DNA of 64,000 nucleotides, taken from the NCBI GenBank assembly GCA_014529385.2, contig CM043955.1, positions 152,816,140-152,880,139 of the forward strand, in the 5' to 3' direction. The stretch comes from Adiantum capillus-veneris (Eukaryota > Streptophyta > Polypodiopsida > Polypodiales > Pteridaceae). Below, one piece after another: positions 11,080 to 22,725 of this stretch; positions within the stretch are counted from its first letter, which is position 1, and each line of letters begins with the position of its first letter. The notes below the pieces were generated by a model. The model searched no databases. It was not told where the DNA came from and worked only from the letters and a program-made list of their open reading frames with translations. The translations under genes and the position numbers were made by a program.

Positions 11080-11615
11080 GCCGGTATATGCTCTCTCACA
11101 CTGACAGCGAGTTGTGTTAAGCGCATTCTATGGTGTGGAGGGTCGCCAGCAGCTCGCAAGGAGTGAGCACAGGTTTCGAGTGGGGCCTCGGCTCCTTGAA
11201 TGCAGCAACAGCGCCACACACGTGGCTCACTAGTCCCGCCTTGGAAGGGCTCTCAACACCACTTGCCTGGCTCGGTGCTCACAATAGTCAAACACACACT
11301 GGCTCGATAACATCCACACTATCCAACGTCTTCTTGACCCCACACGAGCCGGTATATGCTCTCACACACTGACAGCGGGTTGTGTTAAGCGCATTCTATG
11401 GTGTGGAGGGTCGCCAGCAGCTCGCAGGGAGTGAGCACAGGTTTCGAGTGGAGCCTCGGCTCCTTGAATGCAGCAACAGCACCATACACGTGGCTCGCTA
11501 GTCCCGCCTTGGACGGGCTCTCAACACCACTTGCCTGGCTCGATGCTTGCAATAGTCAAACACACACTGGCTCAATAACATCCACACTATCCAACGTCTT
11601 ACTGACCCCACACGA
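11080..11615. repeat. Two tandem copies of a 268-bp unit
   Basis: GCCGGTATATGCTC begins at 11080 and 11348. The two units (11080-11347 and 11348-11615) differ at only a few bases. Each contains an 80-codon-scale open frame on the plus strand with almost the same text, but this follows from the duplication and matches no known domain. The composition is more GC-rich than the flanking leader, so it entered as a separate insertion. Confidence 0.9.
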
Positions 11616-11629
11616 GCCTTCAACCTAAT

Positions 11630-12750
11630 TTGGCTTGGTCTGAATCTCTGGCCGCCTTTGGAGGTACATTGCTACATACCATGCCTCCAAAACAAACACA
11701 CACACACACACACATCTTCTCTATCGGATCTTGCTCTGGCCTGCAATTTCGGCTCCAGCCACTTGCCCCAACCACTTGCCTTGCCGAGCCTACAAAACAA
11801 CTGGAGGCAGGCAGTTTAGAGCTAGTGCAATTTAAGGCTAAGCAGAAGACAACAATAGTATGGACTGATTTGAAGAAGGCTCAATTTGGAGCGAATCATG
11901 TCAAGAGGACTACATCTGATAAGGCTATTGAGCTATCTAGTACCCCTCTAGAGACTACGAGCAAGAAAGGGAAGTAACATGCACAAGCCAATACTTCAAA
12001 GAAGTTTGTGGTAGTTAGCATTGTGTAAACCTCTAGCACTGGAGTGTCTTCAACATATTTAAAAGATGCTTATGGTGGGCAACCTAGTTTTGAATACTTA
12101 TGAAAAACTATTGGTGCCCTACCAGGCTCCCTTGACGGTTTATGAAATATATCATACTGATCAGTAAATTATCACTCATGGATGCGTGTCTACCATCCAC
12201 ACAGGGTGGAACACAATTGTCAATGCTACTAGCAAGAGGAATCTTTGAGTTGACTAGTTTGTAGGAAGAATTGGAACATGCCAAGAACCACATTGAAGAG
12301 TACAAAAAGGAAACATTTTTTTTTCTCAAAAACCTCATTCTAAACCATCAAATAGAGCAAGAAAAGGATGGGCTGATTATGACAATGCAAAAAAAGAAGT
12401 TGGATCAGCTGACTACCCAAAACTCAATTTTGAGGAGGAGAAGGAAGTGTTCAAAGCAAACAATGCACCAAGGGTTCTCCTTAATAAAAAAGAGCTGCTC
12501 TTAGTGGGGTTTTCAAATTAACAAGCAAAGAAAACCAAGCGAAGCCAATTTCCAAGCGAATATGAGCAACACCCTTGATAAATTGATGGGAGTGCAACGG
12601 AGGCTTCAAAATCTCAAACCTCCTCACATATTGAGGCATTAACAAATTCCCAAGTCACCATATAAAGCGGTTGATTATGGATGCTTCAAAAACACCAAAA
12701 AAGGTTAGAACTAACAAACTTCAAGAAAGTCTATGAGGCCACTTGGATAC
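11630..12750 (+). pseudogene. Decayed coding sequence, unrecognised
   Basis: A plus-strand frame to 11977 ends in a Lys/Glu-rich segment (QLEAGSLELVQFKAKQK onward). After several stops, protein-like text resumes at 12271-12504, with a charged, helical stretch (EHAKNHIEEYKKE). It resembles in style the decayed text at 608-1451 but I cannot show common origin. A short (CA)n lies at about 11697-11713. Confidence 0.3.
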
Positions 12751-13090
12751 CTACCAAAGATCGAAATAACTCCACCTTTGTGAGTGTAGCATGATGCACA
12801 AACTGATCATGGGAAATGGGTTCCAAATCAAGGATGTAAAAGAACATAAATTAGATGTGTTTGCAAGGCACATACGTGGCATGTTTGTTATCCTACATTT
12901 GGAAATCCTCACAAATACAACGAGGGAATTTGACAAGGGTGACAACATAAGTAACCCCTTTCTCCAATGACCTAGTTGTACTGTCATGGAACACATGTGA
13001 TGCATTGAGGACCCAAGAAAATTGAATTCCAAGACCCATTGATGTAATACCCTTTGCTTTTCTGACAGTTCCCAAGATTTTTTGCACTCA
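12730..13090 (-). pseudogene. SWIM-type zinc finger remnant (ZSWIM-like)
   Basis: The minus strand reads KFPRCICEDF, then after about ten residues YVPCKHI, giving the C-x-C-(x)n-C-x-H pattern of a SWIM zinc finger. It is followed by FMFFYILDLEP and HDQFVHHATLTKVEL, which fits the helical extension after the SWIM core in ZSWIM2-like proteins. Upstream text (SWVLNASHVFHDST, KGVTYVVTLV) also looks like real protein. Two in-frame stops (one inside the finger, one after CKHI) show it is not functional. SWIM fingers occur in ubiquitin ligases and in FAR1/MuDR-type transposases, so origin from a host gene or a Mutator element are both possible. Confidence 0.55.
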
Positions 13091-14444
13091 ACTCTTGTTA
13101 GATAGTGGAGTCACAGTATCAAGAAAACTAGAAAACTCTTCTTCTCCCAAGGGAGTGTCTACAAAAGAGCTAAGATCCATAAGCTTATCCATCACTATAT
13201 CTTTTGTTGTTGACCTCTCCATTGCATCGTAATTGTCAAAGGCTGGAGAGCTACCCATTCAAGAAAAGTATCAGAGATCACCTTGTCATCGGTTCTACTT
13301 TTACCCAAAACTATGTGATGTTTGTGATAACCTAGATGAATTGCACATCTACTGACAATGTTTTTCTCCAAATTGCGATGCAACAATAGATGAGTGCAAC
13401 ACATGCACTGATGCATTCTAGCATTTGACAACAATGGACACAAACCAATTTGACAAACTCTTGATCAATCAATACTTTTGACCCCTCCATTGAATTTCAC
13501 TGGGAAGCTTGCTCCTAAGGATGTAGCCACAATCTGCATAAATACACCACAAGTGGCAGCAACACTTACTAAAGCGCACTACACCTTTAAATAAGTCACT
13601 ACTGCAAGTCACATATTTTGTCCAAGAATGTCGATCAAATCGTTGTTCCATGCCATACATGCTTGAGTCATCACATTGTGGTAGCTTCTCAAAAGCAATA
13701 TATCCATCATACTATAATAGAAGCTCGCAAACTTTCATTACTTCTCAAGATTGACTAAGGGAATTGGTAATGTTGGTTTGCATTGGAAGGCATCTAACAA
13801 TATCAGTAGTAATTGCCCAGTGATGGATGTTGTCTTGGAGATCCTATTTGATAAATACTGGTGAAATCTTTGAACCGATGTCTATTTGCAATTAAGAAGT
13901 AGACATAACACCCTTGTAGAACTCAAAAACCTCATGATCAATAGCATAAACATGCTCTCCCATATTATTTTCTCCACTCTCAAGCTTTACATGCTCTTTT
14001 GACAAAGTGAGAGGACCTGGCATGTTTAGGTGTGTCCAAAAATGTGCCACTAGTCTTTGGCCCAATGAAATAGTGCTACTATAGTTAGGTAAGGTCTTCT
14101 ATCCTCTCATGTGAAATCCCTTTCCTCATCAACCGAAGCTTGGTTGCCCTTGAAATTCTTCCCTAGCATTAAATGGGCAAAAAAATGTGCATACCTAAGA
14201 GCAAAAAAGCATTGCATATTAGAACCTTATATAAGAGAAAAGGGCTTTAGAGTTTGACACGATGGACCTTTTCTTAGGCTAATGGCAATGTCCTTTTTTA
14301 TTGGGACATGTACGGAAAGTATTTTTTCTTGCAGGCTGCGATAATAGTCAACATCAAGGGAGCCTCAATGAGTATCTAGCTTCCTTTAACTCTTTTTGGG
14401 CTTTCAAACTACAACTTTAATGTACCCATCGTACATGAAAGCGC
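13091..14444 (-). other. Decayed coding-like region, unassigned
   Basis: Short minus-strand frames (13443-13195 and 13660-13469) read protein-like text with several Cys residues, and probably belong to the same decayed gene as the SWIM remnant, since they lie upstream of it on the same strand. Nothing recognisable was seen from about 13700 to 14444. Confidence 0.3.
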
Positions 14445-15479
14445 TGTCAAGAAGTGCGCAGTGCGACTAGGAAAGCGTCAGGCCTCTGACTGTGAGGATT
14501 CGTAGCAAAATCAAGCAAGGCGTAGAGGATTTGAAGCCAAAAACACACTAAAAAAGAACAAAACTCCAGCCATGAAAGCTCCACTTTGAAAAAGAACCAA
14601 TACTAACTCAAAACTCTTGTGTGTGTGAAGATTAGGTGTAGCCTCGCTACCAATTGCACAAATGCAGTGCTCATTCAACCTGTTAAAAACCCTAAATCTA
14701 CGCTTCGATTCTTCATCGTGACCACTTCATGGAAGCTTAAGTACTTCATTGGATAAGCCCAAGTAGTTATTTGAGGAGGGAAAACCCTAATTGGAGGCCT
14801 CACAGCCTCAACCATGTAGTGGAAGCAGCAAGGGACTGCACTAACACCCTGTAATGGAATGGTTGTATCTCCTTGCTCATGTACCCAAATGAGCTCCTTC
14901 TTGGCTCTAACAAATCCCACACAACTTGAACAACAATGCTAGCATCGTTGATGTGGCATTTTGAGCGATTTTGAGCATTTTTAAGGCTATTTTTGACCAT
15001 TTTTAGGCCACTTTTAGCCCAAAAACGTCACTTTTTGTCCATAAAAAGGCCAAACGAGTTGGGAAAAATCCCTGAAATTGTGGAAAAATCCCATTGGGCT
15101 CAAATTTCATGTTGAACATAATTTTTCCACTTGGTAAGCACTTTGGATACGTCTTTCACGCCAGCGCACGAAATCTGCTATTTTTGGCCGAGATTGCCCG
15201 CATTGAACTTTCTAGGCAAAACGAGCGTGCCACTTCGAAACACTTGACATTTGTACATTCCCAAAGCAAATTAGGCATATATTTATGTGTAAAATCATTC
15301 CATGGTGCCACGTGTAGGGCCTCGCCCGCACGGCAAGGTATGTATTCGACTGCAACCGTGACATTTGTTTTCGCATATATCACACTATGTACATTGTAGC
15401 ATTTGGTCCCACACATCATAAACATTAAGAGTGAGGTAGATACTTTAATTTCACATTATGAACGTGCCATTTCACAACA
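14445..15479 (-). repeat. 3' LTR of gypsy element
   Basis: 1,035 bp, the same length as the partner at 19879-20913 and closely similar throughout. Its upper edge adjoins a polypurine tract (GGAGGGGATGGA on the minus strand, 15480-15491) that primes plus-strand synthesis. Confidence 0.92.
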
Positions 15480-15537
15480 TCCATCCCCTCCAAACCTGCA
15501 CATCCTACGGCATGTGCCACAGATATCGTTTGTAGGT

Positions 15538-17062
15538 TCAGTCTTCATCTAAGTCAACATACATGTCGATTTCATCATCTCTTGCAACAAAATCTAACGC
15601 ATCATCCTCTTGTTCTTCATCCACATCCATACCATTTTCATCAGAGCCTTCATTTTGACCTTCGTGTGAATCAAAGGGATCTGTATCACCTCTTCTTTTG
15701 AATAACTTGATTCTTTTCCCTGCAATGAGAATCTTCATTTTTGTCCCATCTAATTCATGCAAGGTATAAGTTGCATTCCCATGTACATGCTAAACCACAT
15801 AAGGACCAAACCATCTTTTTGAAATATTTTTGATTGTTGAATGTTGGTTTTCAAGACTATTGTCATACACCAACACCCAATCGCCTTCCTCAATAGCTTT
15901 AGGTCTGAGCCTATGCCTCTTGTCGAATCTGTCCTTATTCTTTAACCTTGCATCTTTTAATCGTGCTACTGCAATCTCAATATCTTGGGGCCTTCTTTCT
16001 AACTGTTGTATGCGCAAACCAAGAAGGTCTTCCCTACTCAATCCATCTTCCCAAGGTAATACATTCCATGTGGGAATTACATCCTCAATTGGCATTATAG
16101 GTTTCTGACCATACATCAACTCAAAAGGCATATAACCAGTAACCGAGCTATGAGTTGTACGATTAGTCCATAAAGCATAAGGCAACAACCTAGGCCACTC
16201 TCCCATTTTACCTTTGCAGGCCTTAGCTAAAGCTTTAATGATAGGAGAATGCCCACGCTCCGATTTACCATTTCCCTCAGGATTATATGCAGTAGTGAGA
16301 GCAAGTTTAATACCCAATCTAGAGAAAAACTCCCTTGCTTTGTCAGCATCCAACTCACCCCAGTCCGCTGTTATTTTTCCAGCACAACCATAACGGCTAA
16401 TTACATCATCCAAGAGGAACTTACATACCCCTTCTGTGCTTTTTGTTCTTAGAGCACGACCTTCAACTTGATTGGTTAAGTCTTCTCGTGCAAGCACTAT
16501 ATCTCATTTGCCATAAGCCCAATGGCATTGTAGTCAGATCTACTACCCACTTGTAATGTATGGCCAATGGGTAAGTAGGGTGCAACCCATCACGATGACC
16601 TACATTTGAATACATTTGACAGGTTTCACAGGACTCCACAAAGTGAGATACATCTTTATACATACCTTTCCACCAATACCTCTCTTTCATTTTAGTAAAG
16701 GTGGCCCATACACCTCTATGTCCAGCATAAAGACTCTCATGAAACTTTTTCATAAGCTCATTTTGAGTGTCCTTATCATTCACGACTCTCATTGGCATTC
16801 CATTTCTTTCTTTTGGACGCTTCCATAAGTACCCATCTTTCAAAAAGTATCCATAGGCCTTTCTCTGTATTCTTTTCAACTCTTGATCAGTCCACCCTTC
16901 TTGTCTTGTCAAAGTGCTCAGATAGCGTCCAATGAGCAACCAATCACCTTGATATAGGTCCTCTGTAAACGACTCAAGTGCATTTGACTGGCAAACATGA
17001 TCACCCTTGGCATGAGAGATACTATAGAACTGTTTGCCTACATCATCTCCCTCGACAACCAT
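15538..17062 (-). pseudogene. Gypsy integrase and C-terminal domain, broken
   Basis: From 17062 downward the zinc-binding HHCC module is seen (HESLYAGH ... CETCQMY). After a frameshift near 16480 the catalytic core continues, with ITADWGELD for the second Asp region and GNGKSERGH for the Glu. The conserved Trp, HSSVTGYMPFELMYGQKP block and a C-terminal segment ending KRWFGPYVV follow. An in-frame stop at about 15790 separates the last piece (LHELDGTKMKILIAGKRIKL, 15762-15538), which ends in an acidic tail. Integrase joins element DNA to the chromosome. The second catalytic motif has Trp-Gly where most gypsy integrases have Asn-Gly or Arg-Gly. Confidence 0.85.
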
Positions 17063-17634
17063 GTCTTCTTATTTTTCATACCTTGCTCTTGAAAGCATAT
17101 CTGCAAAACTGGATTATCTTTCCTTGCAATATGCTTAAATTCTTGATTCAAGGACTTTATGTAGGCAATCCATCTCAATATAGCAATGTTGGGAGTTGAG
17201 CAACTTGTTATTATTCCAAGAAGGGGTAGACAATCAGTCTCCACTATTACATTTGCTCCTATCAAATACTCTTTGTCACATTTCAAAGTTGTGACTACTC
17301 CCCATAACTCTCTTTTTACCTGTGGATAGTGGCATTGATGAGCACTTAGTACTTTTGCTCCAAACCTCACCACATATCGCTTGCCATCATTATCATCTTG
17401 CCCAATCGCCCATCCAATTCCTGTGGGGCTAGTATCCACTGTCACAATTACATATCTTCCACATTCATAGTTTGCTTTCCTCAAAGTTGGAGACATAAGC
17501 AGCAACTTCTTGATTTCCTCATGGCATGGGTATGCATTTCTTCCCATTGAAACTTTTTGCTCTTTCTCAAAAGCTAATACAAAGGCTCTGCTACATGTGC
17601 ATAATGTGGAATCTAGATAACATAAAACATGCAT
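17038..17634 (-). pseudogene. Gypsy RNase H domain
   Basis: The minus-strand frame reads VTVDTSPTGIGWAIGQ with the first catalytic Asp, KRELWGVV with the catalytic Glu, and VETDCLPLLG with a further Asp, as expected for the RNase H that degrades the RNA strand of the hybrid. It directly follows the RT in the minus direction after a frameshift at about 17650. Confidence 0.85.
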
Positions 17635-17672
17635 GCACCCAAGAACCTTCGAACCTCAGTGACATTTATACA

Positions 17673-18397
17673 TTACTCTTTCATTCTTTGGATTACATCA
17701 ATCTTTGCAGGACAAGGCCTTCTACCATATGGCCCGCACATATGTCCCACAATAAGAACTTCATTCACACCAAACACTGACTTTTGGCTAGACAAGGTAA
17801 GGTTCACCTCTTGCAACCTTGACAAGATATTATCACAATCATTGATATGGTTTTCCACATACTTTCGGCACCCCCTCGAGTCTAGAGCCACATCTTTATC
17901 ACTTACATCACATCCTTTGATTGGCACATCATCAAGGAAAGGCATTGTAGTTTGTGTTATGAAGTCACGTAGGACTTTTTTCATACCATTCATCATATGT
18001 GCAACTGAATTCGTTGCCCCCTGAGGTAAGGTGCACATCCTTACTAAACCCAAGGGTGTCCTCATGGTAGTCAGGTCCCTGCTTTCCATTGCTAGTTGGA
18101 ACTGATCATACCCTGAGTACAAATCTCCCATAGAATATATTGCCCTTCCTGCAAATGCCTCTGCAAACTCATCGACAATTGGCCCTATACCCACATTTTT
18201 GATTGTCACCTTATTTATAGGTTGCATATCCTGAATAAAGCACAAAGAACCATTTTTCTTCGGAACTGTGAACCACCTGTTTGAATACGGAGCACAAGAA
18301 GGCTCCAAGATACCCATCTTAATCTTTTCATTAAGCAGCTTAATGAGTTTTGGCAAATGAGCCTTTGGAACAGGAATAGGTCAGTTCCAAGGTACAT
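17673..18397 (-). pseudogene. Gypsy reverse transcriptase
   Basis: RT motifs in order: IKMGILEPSCAPYSNRWF, GSLCFIQDMQPINK, YSMGDLYSGYDQFQ, TLPQGATNSVAHM, and the catalytic box PFLDDVPIKG (about 17925-17945). FLDD is an accepted variant of the YxDD box in gypsy elements. The SVFGVNEVLIVGHMCG block after it is also typical. A one-base frame change near 18356-18397 splits its N-terminal edge. Confidence 0.88.
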
Positions 18398-18412
18398 GAG
18401 GGATAGTGAAGA

Positions 18413-18931
18413 TCACCATAGGAAGACACACCCTATCTCATAAGGCTCAAATGCAAAAGCTTTTCCGTGTTTGGCAAGCATGTCTTCAAAGCATATCTTT
18501 TCAGCTTTTGTCAAACTTTCCTCGCAATCAACCTGTAACGCCTTCAAAGAATCTTGTGTGAACTTGTGTCCAATCTTGCTTGGGTCACGAAGGCTAGGTT
18601 GCAAAGCAGCTTGTTCCATCTTATCCGTACAGTGCTTTGGTAGAGGTACTGCCACTGGTTTCACTTTCTTTGCCACAGCTTATACTTGGTCTCCGCTAGT
18701 GCATCAACACTTTGAGAATTTTTGAAATCCTCAATGACTTTGTACATTTCTATTGAGCATACTTTCACGACCTCACTTCCCAGATGCAAATTGAAATCCA
18801 CTAAAGACTCCAAATCTTGCATAGTATCCACAAAAGAACACTCATCAAACACACCTGCAATGCATTCTTCATCTTCTAGCAAACCATTCATCTTCAAACG
18901 TCTTTGTACACTATTTACATGTTGTCGTTGA
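18413..18931 (-). pseudogene. Gypsy linker between protease and RT
   Basis: Two overlapping minus-strand frames (18897-18661 and 18676-18413) hold the linker that precedes RT, with LTKAEKICFEDMLAKHGKAF typical of the lead-in to RT and a following CVFLW. Acid-rich text (LLEDEECIAGVFDECSFVD) lies upstream. Broken by frameshift. Confidence 0.6.
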
Positions 18932-19067
18932 CCCCGCTTTAAGTCCTCACACTCTGTAAAAGCAATAGATCCATAGTCTGATAATCCTACAAAACCTGTA
19001 GAAAATTTTTCCTTTGCATATACATCATGCGAGAACCTTTCTCTTCTTGTACCACTACAATCCCGCT

Positions 19068-19860
19068 CTACAATGGTACATGGTCAAAACCCCTCATGTC
19101 CCTGTAGTCCTTAAATTCTTTGTTTGTCTTTGGCAAGGGTTGGTCTCTAAGACTTTCATGGTTCCTTTTATGGTCCACACAAACAGTAAGGAATTGTACT
19201 GCACGCTTCCCATCCCTGGTCCTTATTCTTGAATAAGCTGACCCATCATCCATCACCTTGGTTTCCATGCGAGTAGCTTTGATGTATGGATATCCAAGGA
19301 TAAGAGGATATGTAGACATCTCCTATACAAAGAAATTTTGGTCATCTTTCACATCCCCAATAGTCACCTTTACATTTGGACAAGCTTCGTACAACTCCCT
19401 TGATGAGTTGTTTGCTGCACAAATCATCCATCCATGATTTATATCAATTGGCCATTTTCCTTTTTGATAAAGACTCTTTGACATGAGGTTAATTTCTGAC
19501 CCATGATCTATCAACGCAATGTATGGCTCTTCTAAGTCTCCCACTTTTATCAGTGTCTCAGTAGTTGCTCTTGCCCAGTGACTATTCAAGTAGTAGCTCT
19601 TGTGAGTGGTCTCCACTTCATCTTCATCTTCCAAGAAGCAAACGTGTTTTACTCCTCCCCCAGACTTGTAGCATCCAACAATAGTTTCATCACCTCATTT
19701 GCCATAGACCTGTACACCTTGTGCATTTAAAGTCTCTTCTTCACTCTGTACATGGATAGATTCAGTAAGAGTCTGCCGCTTCCTCTTTAGGATATCAATT
19801 ATTTCTTCATGGAATTCCCGCTCTTCTATACCAAGGAACTCACCCAAGGTACACTTCGCG
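19068..19860 (-). pseudogene. Gypsy retropepsin (protease) region
   Basis: The minus strand reads YIALIDHGSEINLMS near 19510, the D-[TH]-G-S active site of a retroviral-type aspartic protease, followed by STYPLILGYPYI (about 19319-19284) with the LG of the second conserved motif, separated by a frameshift. The protease cleaves the polyprotein. Upstream text (GEFLGIEEREFHEEIID) reaches within a few bases of the LTR, leaving no room for gag. Confidence 0.8.
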
Positions 19861-19878
19861 TCGGATTCACCAAAAATG

Positions 19879-20913
19879 TGTCAAAAAGTGTGCAGTGAGA
19901 CTAGGAAAGCGTCGGGCCTCTAACTGTGAGGATTCGTAGCAAAATCAAGCAAGGCATAGACGATTTGAAGCCAAAAACACACTAAAAAAGAACAAAACTC
20001 CAGCCATGAAAGCTCCACTTTGAAAAAGAACCAATACTAACTCAAAACTCTTGTGTGTGTGAAGATTAGGTGTAGCCTCGCTCCCAATTGCACAGATGCA
20101 GTGCTCATTCGACCTATTAAAAACCCTAAATTTACGCTTCGATTCTTCATCGTGACCATTTCATGAAAGCTTAAGTACTTCATTGGAGAAGCCCAAGTAG
20201 TTATTTGAGGAGGGGAAACCCTAATTGGAGGCCTCACAGCCTCAACCATGTAGTGGAAGCAGCACAGGACTGCACTAGCACCCTGTAAAAGAATGGTTGT
20301 ATCTCCTTGCTCATGTACCCAAATGAGCTCATTCTTGGCTTTAAAAATTCCCACAAAACTTGAGAAACAATGCTAGCATCGTTGATCTGGAATTTTGAGC
20401 TATTTTGAGCATTTTTTAGGGCTATTTTTTACCCTTTTTAGCCATTTTTAGCTCAAAATTGTCACTTTTTGTCTGTAAAAAGCCCAAACGAGCTGGGAAA
20501 AATCCCTAAAATTGTGAAAAAATCCCATTGGGCTAAAATTTCATATTGAACCTCATTTTCCCACTTGGTAAGCACTTTGGATACGTCTTTCACGCCAGCG
20601 TACGAAACCTGCTATTTTTGGCCGAGATTGTCCTCATTGAACTTTCTAGGCAAAACAAGCATGCCGCTTCGAAACACTTGACATTTGTACATTCCCAAAG
20701 AAAATTAGGCATATATTTATGTGTAAAAGCATTCCATGGTGCCACGTGTAGGGCCTCGCCCGCCCGGCAAGGTATGCACACGACTGCAACCGTGACATTC
20801 GTTTTGGCATATATCACACTATGTACATTGTAGCATTTGGTCCCACACATCATAAACATTAAGAGTGAGGTAGATACTTTAATTTCACATTATGAACATG
20901 CCATCGCACGACA
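19879..20913 (-). repeat. 5' LTR of gypsy element
   Basis: Upstream LTR in the element's direction. Internal coding begins almost directly at its inner edge (about 19870). I see no clear tRNA complement there, although TGGTGAATCCGACGC is a possible but unassigned site. Confidence 0.9.
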
Positions 20914-21423
20914 GCGCACTTAGTCTGAAACAAAACCTGTTGAAACCAATCCGCTCCAGCGTGGAATGGTTCCAACAGGTTTCACAAGGCATGCTAAAAC
21001 AGCGATAACGGCCAGCATGCCAAAACAGCTATGAGTCGAGAGCGTAGCGGATCTTGCTTCTGAGCTGCAGTAGAAACTAATTAAGGACGACACTATTATT
21101 GATTACCATGACGATGATTATTATGATGATGTCCTAAAGTAGAGGAGCCCCGTGATGGAAACTCAGTGAATGGCAATTCAAATGAGAGTCCAGAAGAAAT
21201 GCAAAAAATCAATGCGAAGCAGGGACACCGAAGGAGCTGCGGTCGCCTATGCGAGGGTGATGACAGAAGAAGGGGCACAAAAAGTGAGAGATCGCCGACA
21301 TTGCATCGGTTTATGAATTTTAGTGCTTGAGTGGTTTTTCTTCCAACAACTATTTCTAAGGTTTAATGATTACCCACATTTGCATTCTTCAGGAAGAACT
21401 TGCATTTGCAAAAGAACGAGGTC

Positions 21424-21424
<1 letters not shown>
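20914..21424. other. Flank of the gypsy element, nothing identified
   Basis: No credible gene. The flanking text reads into the (AG)n-rich region that follows. Confidence 0.3.
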
Positions 21425-21512
<88 letters not shown>

Positions 21513-21708
21513 CATTCAAAATGCTGGAGACATGGCATTTGCAAGGGTGATGAGAGAGAGAGAGAGAGAGAGAGCGAGCGTGCGTTCAGAATGCTAGACA
21601 TGGCATCTGCAAGGGTGATGAGAGAGAGAGAGAGCGTGCATTCAGAATGCTGGAGACATGGCATCTGCAAGGGTGACGTGAGAGAGAGAGAGAGAGAGTT
21701 CATCTGAG
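21425..21708. repeat. Compound (AG)n minisatellite, about four units
   Basis: A long (AG)n run (about 21425-21510) is followed by copies of a unit made of GTGCATTCAGAATGCTGGA, GACATGGCATCTGCAAGGGTGA and a shorter (GA)n run. Around 21511-21700 three more or less complete spacer copies alternate with GA tracts that shrink along the array. Confidence 0.9.
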
Positions 21709-22484
21709 CGCTGTGAGTCCATGTTGCTAAGTAATAGATGCATCATTAGCTGAGGCAATAGATCGGAGATTCTGCTTCTGAATCAGTGTTCGGGGAAGAT
21801 CGTTTTCTCAAACATACAAATTGATTCCTTTTCTACAATTTGCCAAGAGGAAATTTTAAAGAATCAAGTATTTTCTTTATTTTTAAAGCTATTTTCTCTT
21901 TTTTGGGGTAGAATTTCTCCTTTCGTGCTTGTCCTCTACGGACGGCATTCATGAAAACGAAAATGGCACGATATTAAGCTGAGACAAATTTTTCCCGAAC
22001 ACTGTACTGATTTCGTAGATTGTGCAAAATCTAGAAAACTAATTGACTAGGATGTAAAGGACACTTGTAATTTGCACCATCTACTTCCTATGTAGTTTAT
22101 AGAGACTTCTACTTGCATCCTTGAGTAGGCTATTGGAAGCTATATTATCACCTAGTCCAAACCAATCCGCAATGGCACATACCGGTTCCAACATGGGGTG
22201 GCACCACCACCAGCGAACGGTGGATCCGAGCAGTGTTGCGGTAATTTTGGTTTTTCTTTATTTAATTGCTTCTTGATTAAAATGGATCACAATAGGGGTG
22301 TCTTGCACAAGAGGGGTTTCGCATTAGTTTTCAAGGTCAAAACTTGTGCCTCTTCAACTTGGCTCCCTATGTAGTAATTAATGTTGTAACGTCCACAATT
22401 CATGTCGGGAATGTGTTCTGGAATATTTAGCCAGTGCAGTTTGACAGACTCTACCTATTTGGGCTGAGTTACACCAACTATGCA
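21709..22484. other. Intergenic sequence left of the CACTA element
   Basis: No ORF, repeat family or RNA signal recognised. Confidence 0.3.
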
Positions 22485-22725
22485 CACTGCAAGAGGTTAT
22501 GTGCACTTGTGACGCTTTTAGCGATGGAAATACATTGGGTTTCTACACTCCCCAACGTCACTACGACTATCGCTAAAAGCGTTTCTATGGGAACGTCGCT
22601 ATAGGAGTCGCTATATAGCAGCATATAGCTACGATTATAACAACGATTATAGTCCTTTTGTAGCGACACTTATAGTGACGTTGTTGCAGAACCTTATATA
22701 GAGACGCTTATATCGACGCCCGATA
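22485..22725. repeat. CACTA terminal and subterminal repeats, left end
   Basis: The TIR at 22485 is followed by many copies of short motifs such as GTCGCTATA, TAGCGACAC and CTATCGCTAAAAGCG in alternating orientation. These resemble binding sites for the element's own regulatory protein and will fold into hairpins. Confidence 0.8.

Larger units (their letters stand above)
14445..20913 (-). mobile_element. Ty3/gypsy LTR retrotransposon, minus strand
   Basis: Two 1,035-bp direct repeats bound a pol region on the minus strand. Domain order in minus direction is protease, RT, RNase H, integrase, which is the gypsy order. Both LTRs end TGT...ACA (inverted in plus). GCGC flanks both sides (14441-14444 and 20914-20917), consistent with a target duplication of 4 bp, or 5 bp (AGCGC) depending on where the last LTR base is placed. 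Frameshifts and stops break pol, and no gag is present, so the copy cannot move by itself. Confidence 0.92.

Noticed and set aside
11130-11628. Two similar 76-80-codon ORFs as a duplicated gene
   Set aside because: Similarity is explained by the 268-bp tandem duplication. No domain and no sign of selection could be judged by eye.
21366-21707. Arg-Glu repeat ORFs over (AG)n and Ser-Leu ORFs on the other strand
   Set aside because: They follow from the dinucleotide repeat in each frame. The same effect explains frames at 2601-2840, 25089-25401, 34802-35254, 36100-36507 and 53830-54440.
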